Source: Clostridia bacterium UC5.1-1D2 (GTDB taxonomy: Bacteria; Bacillota; Clostridia; Lachnospirales; Lachnospiraceae). Taken from it: a stretch of 64,000 nucleotides of DNA. Below are positions 20,128 through 29,537 of the stretch, in pieces (position 1 is the stretch's first letter; each line of letters opens with the position of its first letter). Position numbers and translations under genes: made by a program. The notes below the pieces were generated by a model. That model worked only from the letters and a program-made list of their open reading frames with translations. It was not told the DNA's origin and searched no databases. The stretch covers positions 1 to 64,000 of the forward strand of contig BBZN01000009.1 in the NCBI GenBank assembly GCA_001304855.1. The letters run 5' to 3'.

Positions 20128-20820
20128 ATGCAAAAAGGACAACAATCAGCTTCCGGCATACTATGCGCCGCCATCGGTTTATTTGAGGAGAATGGATACT
20201 CCCAGACCTCCATGCGGCAGATTGCCGTTGCCTCCGAGGTAAGCCCCGGGCTTATCAACCACCATTTCGGCTCCAAAGCCCGGCTGGGCGCTCTCACCTT
20301 TGACGTGATCGTTTCCATGCTTTCAGAATCAATCGACAAACTTATGGATAAATATGACGAACCTGTACTGTACGACGCTGTCATAACCAGGCTGACGAAC
20401 CTTTACCTTTTGGGAGGAATATACCGTCAATTTTACATTGACTGTCTGGTTGAGGATATTTTCTGGAGCTTTCTCAGCGACCGTTCTGTTGACACCCTGT
20501 TTCGGATTATGAAAAAAGAAGGAAGGCCCTCATTGAGTGAGGACGAATTAAATTTATACGGAAAATATCTGCCCTACAGCATTGAAAAAACCCTTATTCT
20601 CAACAAGGAACAGGGAATGTTTCAGACCATCAGTTACGATAGAGTACCCGACTATATCCTGCGCACAGAGCTGGAACGTTTTGTGGACTCATTCACCATC
20701 AGCACAGCGCTGGAATACTCCAGAAAATACTGCGACCAGATACTGGCTGAACTTCCTGCCACAGTTCCCAAAAATTTTATCCACAATTTCTTTGCGCTTA
20801 AAACAGGCTGCGGACTTTAA
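20128..20820 (+). CDS. TetR-family transcriptional regulator
   Basis: 230-residue regulator with an N-terminal HTH: GILCAAIGLFEENGYSQTSM, then RQIAVASEVSPGLINHHFGS, the TetR recognition helix. The ligand-binding half (residues 60-230) is unlike drug-pump repressors I can name. An AGAGG ribosome site lies 7 bp before the ATG. It is divergent from the dpp operon and probably represses it and itself through the palindrome at 20069-20086. The inducer is probably the transported compound or a metabolite of it. Confidence 0.92.
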   Translation: MQKGQQSASGILCAAIGLFEENGYSQTSMRQIAVASEVSPGLINHHFGSKARLGALTFDVIVSMLSESIDKLMDKYDEPVLYDAVITRLTNLYLLGGIYRQFYIDCLVEDIFWSFLSDRSVDTLFRIMKKEGRPSLSEDELNLYGKYLPYSIEKTLILNKEQGMFQTISYDRVPDYILRTELERFVDSFTISTALEYSRKYCDQILAELPATVPKNFIHNFFALKTGCGL

Positions 20821-20853
20821 TTCCAAACGTATTTTTACTCATGGGAAGGGATG

Positions 20854-20882
20854 TATACAATTGTTAAGATTCAGGGTATAAT
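20854..20882 (+). promoter_or_regulatory. Probable promoter of the amidase gene
   Basis: TATACA (20854-20859), a 17-bp spacer and TATAAT (20877-20882) lie 58 bp before the amidase ATG. The -35 box overlaps a TGTATACA palindrome (20852-20859), and a second identical TGTATACA (20933-20940) directly precedes the start codon. Confidence 0.5.
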
Positions 20883-20940
20883 AAGACAATTCTTAGAACA
20901 ATTATCAGGAACAGCCCTGAAACAGACAGGAGTGTATACA

Positions 20941-22484
20941 ATGAAGAAAAAAAGAACCATCCTATTCGGCAGCTTTCTGGCGCTGCTGCTTCTCTTTGCC
21001 GGAGCTCTTATCTGGATTAGGTTATCAGCCCTCCAGGTGAAGAATGGATTTCCTATGGCAATGAAGAGCTGATTGCCTCCATCGACCGTCAGCTGGATGG
21101 GCTTGATATGGAGCGCATCATGCAGACAAGGAGGCCCTGGTTCTGGAACAGGACGTGGCGGCGCTCCAGCAGGCGGCGGCGGACGGCAGACTCTCCTATG
21201 AGGAGCTGACAGCCATCTGCCTGTTCCGAATTAAGACGCTGGATCAGAGCCGCCACGGCTATAATTCCGTCATTGAGGTGGCCCCGGATGCAATCGAACA
21301 GGCCAGATCCCGGGATCTGGAACGGCATAAGCGTCAGGACGCCGGCCGGCCCCTTCCGCCATTATTGGGCATACCGGTCATGCTCAAGGACAACATCAAC
21401 ACTGCCGGCATCCCCACCAGCGCAGGGGCCCAGGCCTTTGCCGGTTTCATACCGGGCGAAGATGCAAAGCTGGTGAGCATGCTGAGAGAACAGGGGGCGG
21501 TCATCCTGGGAAAAAACAATCTCTCGGAGTTTGCTTACTATGTCTCCAGCGTCATGCCCAGCGGATACAGCGGAAGGAAAGGACAGACGGTCAATCCCTT
21601 CCGCCCCTTAAAAATCTCCCCCTCCGGCTCCAGCAGCGGCAGCGCCGTGGCGGTCACCGCCGGCCTGGTTCCCGTCTCCATAGGTACGGAAACTGCAGGC
21701 TCCATTGCGGGACCGGCCGCCGCCAACTCTGTAGTCGGATTTAAACCCACCCGCGGCAGCATATCAGCAGAAGGCGTTTTCCCGCTGATCCGCGCAGTGG
21801 ACACACCGGGGCCAATTGCAAAGACGGTGGGGGACGCAGCGCTGGCCTTTAGCTGCCTTTCCGGCTCCCCCTTCCCCCGGGAGCTGGACCCTGCCGCCCT
21901 TAAAGGCGCCTCCATCGGCCTCGTATCTTATGAATATAACGACAGCGCCATGATACAAACGCTCCAGTCCCGGCTGGAGGAAGCGGGCGCACAGGTGTTC
22001 TCTGTGCCCTTAGACCAGAAAGATGTTCAGGTCCAGAACATCATCCGGCTGACCTTCAAGCAGGACTTTGAAGAATTCGCCTCCAGATATGGACTCCCTA
22101 TCACCCGGCTGGAGGATTTAATCGAATATAACGAAAAAGATGCAGATCGCCGTATCAAATACGGGCAGGATCAGCTGGAAGACGCCGCCTCATACAGACT
22201 CCGGATCCATCTCAGATTCAGCTGTCCATCCACAACGCCGCCCATAAGCTTGAGGAGATATTGTCAGAATATGACCTGGATGCCGTGGTCTTCCTGGGCA
22301 CCTCCGCCTCTGCGGCGGTATCGGCTGCAGGCTTCCCTGAACTGACGGTGCCCCTGGCATGAATGCCAAAGGCGTCCCCCAGGGAGCCACGTTTGCGGCA
22401 GGATATGGGGAGGACTGGAAGCTGCTGAACCTGGGCTATGCATTTGAACAGAGCGTCCGTGGAAGAAGGGCGCCCGGACGCTGA
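20941..22484 (+). CDS. Amidase-signature family hydrolase with membrane anchor/signal, frameshifted
   Basis: Ser-cisSer-Lys amidase (GatA/AmiE superfamily), which hydrolyses amide bonds. The N-terminus MKKKRTILFG plus about 20 hydrophobic residues is a signal or anchor, so the enzyme likely acts outside the membrane. Catalytic elements: Lys in VMLKDNINTAG, Ser residues in SGSSSGSAVAV, and oxyanion/nucleophile segment IGTETAGSIAGPAA. It continues with VVGFKPTRGSIS. Breaks near 21045, 22200 and 22350 are repaired to about 514 residues ending at 22484. It follows the TetR gene and may belong with the amide/peptide uptake genes. Confidence 0.85.
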
Positions 22485-22539
22485 GACGCCGGGCACGAAA
22501 AATGCAAAGATCCCTTTTTGTTAATCGGGTAAACAGCAA

Positions 22540-25500
22540 TCACAACAAATATTCATCAATCTTCTGCTGAATAATCTGTGAATCCAAGCCGCCGTTTATA
22601 TCATCCCTGGTTACAATCAGATTGCCTTTTTCTTCTGTATAACCATATTGCTTATAAATACGTTTCTTTTCTTCCCAGCGCTTCCTGTATTCCAGATTGT
22701 GAAGCATGCCGCAGTGTTCCCAGATTATGGTTGTGCCGGATGCAGCGTCCTTAATCGTAAAATCCGGCAATTTATAGGTATCCCCCAAATACAATTTTTC
22801 TTCATATAAAAAGTCGTCGATTCCATTGTCACACAGCATGTTGGCAATGATAACCTCTGATTTAGAACGCACCATGACCCCATTTTTTGTCCGGTGGATT
22901 AAATTTTCCTCATAGTATTTCTGATTTACCCGGACAATCTTGGGGGGCGCAAACAAGTCCGTAAATCTCCTGGCTATGTCAGAATATTCCATGGAAGAAT
23001 ATTTTTTTAAATGATAGGCCTCGTTGTTGTACAGAATAATCAATTTTTGTGATTGTCTGGTTAAGGCCGTATACAACAGCTCTTTTGACAGCAGGAAGCA
23101 GTTATCGCTCAGGACCAGAATAACGGTGTCAAACTGGCTGCCCTGGGCCTTATGTACCGTTAATGCATATGCCAGCTCCAAAGGAGCCGTCCCCTCTTCG
23201 CTAAAGTCTTTCTCCTGATATGAATAGGTATATCCAATCTGCGAAGAGAATTCTACATTCAAAAATTTAAAGGTATTTGCTTTTCCATAGTTGCTGCAGG
23301 CCATGCCAATTTCACCATTTGCAATAAAATTTTCAGCCCCCTTCTCTGGAAAGGCCTTTCTTTGTAAATTTAGAACATTGATTACCTTATCACCGTAAAC
23401 AATACCTTCCGCTCCCATTGCATTGGGCACCTTGCAGCCTGCCAGGCTTAGGTAATGAGCACGATATTTGTCGTGAATCTGATAATTTATGTTCAGCACT
23501 CCCTGTGCGTTATTCCTGACCGGAGACAGGATCTGCCAATTCTCGGCAGATTTTGCGCACCCCAGATTATCCTTGGATGTTTTATTAAAAAAAGTGTGGC
23601 CTGCATATGGTCCATCCGTCACCACGTTACCCCCAAGGCTCCGGTCAAACCCTTCCATATCGTCTACATCTTCCATGCCAGCCACATTTGCAATGGTCTC
23701 AAATAGCATCTCTTCTAAATCTTCCTTCTGTTTCCACTGCTTAAACAGGATGGTTCCATCCTTGACTCCTGACTGAATTTCAGCAAATATTCCTTCATCC
23801 AGTATGTCCGAATCTTCCGTATACCATTTTGACAGTCTCACATCCGCCCTGAGATTATCCACCTTTTGGGTTGGCCGCTGGCGTCTTGTGACAATGAGTT
23901 TGGCGTAGGAATTCCCAACATTTGGAAATGACGGGATTTTATCTTTTCCCCGCAAATATTGAACCAAATCCACAAAAGGACGGCCTGCCCCTATGGGCGG
24001 CAATTGATTTGTATCTCCCACAAAAATGATGCGGCCCGCAGCCTTAACAGCCTTCATCAGCGCGCCAAACATATCTTCCGTAAGCATAGAAGACTCGTCG
24101 ATTATTACCGTTTCCGGTACGGATACCTCCGATCTCCATTCCCTTTTCTTACCTTCTAACGTGTAAGTGAACGTTTCACTGTTATATCGCCCGCTCCTCA
24201 CAAGGAATTGGGCTATGGTGCAGGCTGTGAATTTAACTTTGCCCCTCAGCCCCTGGCTCATACGGACACGGGCCTTGCCAGTAGGAGCCAGGAGTAAAAT
24301 ACCCCCGTCCTGAATCTTTTTTTCCTGGCAAAGAATGGATAATACGGTGGTCTTGCCCGTTCCGGCCCCGCCAATCAGCACCGATAATCTGGATTCCGCC
24401 AGAATCTTAAGGGCTGCGGTTTTTCCTCACGGGCGGCTTCCTCATCTTTGTCCTCTGGATTGAACGCGCCAAACACACGGTCCACCCGTTCCCGCCAATC
24501 CACATCTACCACATGACGGTTTGGGCTGTTGATCCGTTTATTAACCTGGGATTTAATGGCCTGGCCTATTTCTTTATAGCGGACCAGCTTATAATAATTT
24601 TTGCCTGCTGCATCCTTCCCGGTGACAATTTCATCTGTAAAAAAGTCATTCATGCCCCCGATCATATCTCCGTTAACCGGGCAGGAGGGCTCGATGGGCA
24701 GTTTATTTATCTGCATTACAAGATTGTTTACCGGCATTACAGTATTGCCTGATAACGCATTATTTTCAAGAATGCTGACGGCCAGCGCCCTGACTCTTCT
24801 TGGATCGTTTTCCGACTCAATTTTGGACGGGGGCATAATCGGATACTGATTCTTTATGTGCTTTGGCGGAAAAAACGCCGTATCTACTTTCTTAATTGAG
24901 ATTCTCAGCTCTTCTGCCTGATTTCTCGTTCTCTCGTAGAGTAAATAAGGGTTTTCCATTATCTGCCTGTCAGTAACCATAATTCCTTTGTCATGACGCA
25001 GTTCTTGCCGGAAGATAGTTTCTGCCTGATCAATCGACAAGTAAATCCTGGACATTATCTGAAAGAGCGTCTTTCTAGTCTTGGGGAGATTTTTCCAGGT
25101 GGATTTTATGGTTTTATTTATCTGTCTGCAGCAAAAATCAGACAGATACTGCTCCGGCTCCGCCATCGCCCTGTCCAATAATTTCCACAGTTCCTCTGAA
25201 TTCTCACTCTGATTTTTCAGTTCCCTGGCCATCACCACGCCTGAGGGGACTCCAAATGCCGCCAGCATTGCGCCCAATCCCGGAAAGGCTCCCCTGTCTT
25301 CCCAGACTGCAGACAGCTGTTGGTTAAGCCATTGTATACACTGATTCCAGTTCCCCGAAATGCCGCACTCCTTCACAATTTCCAACACGTTTAAACATTG
25401 CAGTATTACATCAATAACCGCGTCATAGCTGATATGTTCGGATGCGTATGAAAACTCGTCAAAGAAATCCTCTGCTGCAAAAACCGTTGCCGATCCCATG

Positions 25501-26273
25501 TCAAACTCACTATTCTTCTCTGCATATGCCGTCAGCTGATCATAGGGGAGAAGAAAACCGTCCTCCATCGTATCGCGGATACTGTGCTGTATCATTGTTT
25601 CCCACGTATAGGACGTCATTCCCCGGGGATTGTCGGAATCATACTTTACCGACGGATTGACCGCCTTAACATGGCCTATACCGATGACCACCCTTCTGGA
25701 ATCCTCCACAAAGGGCGCCTGCTTTGCATAAAATACACACAGGGATTCATCCGGCCTTACATCCTGAAAGAACGTATCAAAAATGGCTCTCTGGTTCCGT
25801 CCGTCCTGCACCCATGTTTTTGTTTTCATATCCGGTTCATATTCCGGATGATATTCTATGCCCTTTTCCAGCGCAAGATCTTCTATTCCTGTATATTCCC
25901 CTAATCTCATCAGGCGATTCTTCATCGTCCACCGAAAGGGCCTTGCCGGGTATGAATAGGGCGGCATTATTTCTTTTGTGGGCTTCAAATGCCCGTGGGT
26001 TTCAATATAATATTTAGTATACGGATGCTCAACTGTGATTGAAAGTTTGTCAGGACACATAAATGAACCGCCTTCCCGCAGGCAGGGCAGATGATCCAAA
26101 CAATCCAATTCCGTTAATTTACATGATGAAAGGTCTTCTTCTAATGCAACATCCCGGTTTTGATATATATTTTTCAGCCGCAGGCATGCCTGATTTTCTT
26201 TTGGAGAGCGGCAGACTACTCCCTTCCATCCTGAATCGTGCCATGGTACGCGAAGTGATATATGCTGAGCCAT
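22540..26273 (-). CDS. Large SF1 (RecD-like) helicase with uncharacterised N-terminus and nuclease-like C-terminus, one frameshift
   Basis: About 1,244 codons after repair of one break near 24385. Residues 1-610 match no domain I can name: HISLRVPWHDSGWKGVVC opens a Cys/Trp-rich segment, followed by a mainly helical region. Residues 615-1100 are an SF1 helicase: LIGGAGTGKTTVLSIL (Walker A), VIIDESSML (motif II), FVGDTNQLPPIGAG (motif III), LAYALTVHKAQGSQFDTV (motifs V/VI), LLYTALTRQ. The last 130 residues look like a PD-(D/E)XK-type fold: RSKSEVIIANML, YKLPDFTI and TIIWEHCGM, with His in place of the usual Lys. Last gene of a four-gene minus-strand cassette, 37 bp after a methyltransferase. 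A defence or DNA-processing role is inferred from context. Confidence 0.82.
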
Positions 26274-26309
26274 CTTAGTATCTCCTTATCTTTTGGGACT
26301 ATTTTTCCG

Positions 26310-27661
26310 TCATTTTTCCAGGACAACAATACTTTCTCTCAACGTATTGTTCAGGTAGGGGTATTGCCTCAACTGCTGTCCGGAAGTGGACGTCTTTCTG
26401 CAGACAGAAATTGATTCCACCTTGAATCCTATCTGTTCCCCCAGATATGCAAGTATAACATCGGTGGGTATAATCACGCCCACATATGAGCTTTGATCTA
26501 CAACAATATAACAATTACCGCCTTTTCTTAACGCCATATAAATTTGAGTCAGGACCTTCTTCATATCCGAAAAATAGCCCCGAAGCATGTTGGGCATTAA
26601 GCGTGTCCGGTCGTCCCGCTTTCCCGTCCGCGCTTCCTTTTTTGGTATCTCTGCCCAGACTTCCCTGCAGAGGGCCTCAACCCACGGAATATCCGAGTTC
26701 CATTCCTCCCTATAGCTGATTCGATAATTTCTAATCAGATTTTTCTTGTTTTTATTGAAATCCTCAGAGGACAGTAAACCGCCGAACAGCAGCTCCAGCT
26801 TATATGATTCAAAATAGTTAAAGGAATTGGCGTATGGGGGCGAGAATATCACAGCGCCCAATTTCTTATGGCATTCTAACTGAAAACGGCCGCTGTTAAC
26901 CCGCAAATCAAATGCGGACGCTGTTCTTACATAGTTTTTCCCAGGGACAAGAGGGTGCCTTTCATAGTCTTCCAGAAAGTATCCTGTGAGCTCCGAAAAA
27001 TATTCAACCGCATTGGTTCTGGGAGCAGGCCGGGTCGAAAGTCCGTTGCCGTCTTTTTTCGATTCGATAAATCCTCCAAACTAAACAGCCACGCCGCAAA
27101 CAATATTTTCTTCGCATTGGACTCATCCAACCGGCTGATTTCCCGCTTTATCATTTTAATCGCCGGAAGGTTCCCCTCAGGAAAATATGAATCCAATGGG
27201 TTCTCTTCAAAATCACAGCCGGGCTCTTTGTAAGCAATTCTGTTAACAAAAGAGGAGACAGCCCTCAATTCCTCCCTTGCAGGCCGCATTAATTTTAATC
27301 CGGCCACTACCTCGCAGTATGGGTTTACATCTAATCCCAATGCATCATACCCCATCTCTGCCGCTGCAAGGAGGGTGCTGCCAGATCCCATCATGGGATC
27401 GGCTATATAGTCCTTCTCAGGTTCCGCACCGGATCTGCGAATGAGTTCTTTTACCAGTAAAGTAGAATAGCCTTCGCGGTATTTGACCCATCTCTGATAA
27501 GGCATTTTCTTTGCCGTGGAAAAATTAACCAGTTTTTTAAAGGTATCTGTTTCATCAACAAACTTATATTTTTCTTCACAGTATGCAAGGAATCTTTTAT
27601 TTTCCGGCTCTGAACAATATTGCGATTGCCGTATTTCTATGACCTTATTATTGCCGCCCAT
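26310..27661 (-). CDS. DNA methyltransferase (SPPY type), frameshifted
   Basis: About 450 codons after repair near 26920. The SAM-binding motif I is DPMMGSGSTLLAAAEMGYDA followed by LGLDVNPYC, and the catalytic motif IV is SPPYANSFNYFE, so it is an amino-methyltransferase (N4-cytosine or N6-adenine). The N-terminus has MPYQRWVKYREGYS, typical of this class. Motif I precedes motif IV by some 170 residues, leaving room for target recognition. It begins 4 bp after the preceding methyltransferase gene, so two methyltransferases are translated in tandem. Confidence 0.85.
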
Positions 27662-27664
27662 CCA

Positions 27665-29537
27665 CTATTTCTTCCTCCATTTCAGCGTCTCCTTATCCCA
27701 TATGCATAGAGTCTTGATTCGGTTTTCGATCCCGTCGCTTTTAAATAACTTCGCTGCAAGTTTAAAGCTTTTCTGCTCTAAAGCTAATGAGGCCAGCTTA
27801 GGTATTAAATTTTTAAATACCTCAATATAAATTTCATTCGTTGTTTTTAAGCCATCATATGTGGTTTTAACAATCACGCGGTCAATCAAACGCTCAATTT
27901 CCTTTATTGACTGTTCCTCAGGAGCTTCGCCGCCCGAAGCCCCTTTTTATCACTGCTTTTTATAAAGGTGTAGATAAAATCACCCAGGAGCGCACCCGAA
28001 TATTTTGTATGCGCCGTATTAATATAATGTTCAATGGGCTCCTGATAAATAACCCCTTCCGGTTCTAATGTAAAACCTGAATCTAAGGCTGCTTTCATAA
28101 CAGCCATCCAGACTTCGGATTTTTATTATTGAAAGTAAATACCAGGGGCTTATCTGGTTTCAGCACCCTGTAACATTCACTGAACACGCTTCTCAGACCT
28201 TTATAGTAGAATTCATGGTCCTTGGAGACGTCTGTTTGCTTTCTATTTACCAGAATTTCATTGGTCAGGTCTGTAACCGCAGACTTGTCAAGACCCAGCT
28301 CCTCATAGAGCCACGCCAGCCAGAAGGCGGACAACTCTCCGTATTGAACATTTCCTCCATAGGGAGGATCGGTCAACACCAGATCCACTGAATTACCTTC
28401 TATGGGCAGACGCCTGGAATCCTGATTTAATAATAAGTATTGGCCCCTTCCATGTTTCAGATTCTGAAAATCATCTGCCGGATATATGTGCGGTAATCTT
28501 TTTTCCTGGTACTCAACCGCCGCTTTTATTCCAACCACCCGCTTATCTAAATATTCTACAGGGTTAACTTCCACAAATTGATTGGAGAGCCAGTATGCAT
28601 GCTTGGCCCACGCCACAGGCGCCCATCCTGCCATGAATCCGTTGAGATGGTTAAGTTATTCGTGTATCTCAGCGTGGCGCTAAAAGTTAAAAGCAGCATG
28701 TCATACATATCATCTGAAACCTGATTTTTCAGGGCCTTTACTTTTTTAAGAAAATAGGACATTACGATTAAGCTTCTTTTTGTAAAAAATCCGCAAAGCA
28801 GGTGACCCCTTTTCGGTACAGGCAGTCCTCCTGCTGCCTGTCCCATTTGGCAGGTATGAGGATATCAGGAATCCATAAATCAAACTCTTTGACGTAGGAT
28901 TCAAAATTCATCCGGCTGTCCTTCCAGGATTCAATGTCATATTCATCCGGTAAGACCGTTCTTTGGGTTTTCTTTGTTGTCACTTTGTAGGTCACATTGA
29001 TTAAAGCTTCGCCTGTCCTGTTGCAGTTTACGCCCTGAATCTCTTTATGGCAGTTTTCGCAGCGATACCACCCCGACACCTTGGCTTTATGCCCGTTAGA
29101 CAGGGTCGTCACCTGATTGCAGAAGGGACACTCCACCTGATATGCATGTTCGTACCATCTCACAGGAAGGGCGGCTCCGGTATCTCTGTCATGGGTTGTA
29201 TAAAAGCGCTCAGAGAAACTGATAAGGTCCCTGCGTATCTCAGCTATAATGTTCAGATACTCTTCTTTATTGACCTTTGTGACCTCCATTCTGGAAATAA
29301 AAGCAGCCAACGGATTAACGTCGCAGGCCACTATTTTTCTTCCGATTGAAAGGCCTTCAAATAAGGTGACGCCTCCTCCGCAGAAAACGTCTAATACAAT
29401 ATCCCCCGGTTCCGAATAGTGCTGTGCCAGTCTCTGAACACATTTTGCGGCCTGCGTGCAAAGTATTTGTGCATCTTATAGACAGGCGTATGTGATTGTG
29501 CCGGAAAACCAGATTTTATGTACTCTGTCTTGCTCAT
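27665..29537 (-). CDS. DNA methyltransferase (DPPY type) with zinc-ribbon insert, multiply frameshifted
   Basis: About 624 codons. The start SKTEYIKSGFPAQSHTPVYK and MHKYFARRPQNVF is typical of large DNA methylases of this group. Motif I: DVFCGGGVTLFEGLSIGRK, CDVNPLAAFISRME. An insert has two CxxC pairs (CPFC and CENC, 30 residues apart), a probable zinc ribbon. Motif IV: VLTDPPYGGNVQYGELSAFW. The C-terminal 200 residues (EPIEHYINTAHTKYSGALLG) resemble other such methylases. Breaks near 29440, 28790, 28620, 28120 and 27900. It overlaps the upstream helicase gene by 4 bp (ATGA), a tight operon sign. Confidence 0.82.
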
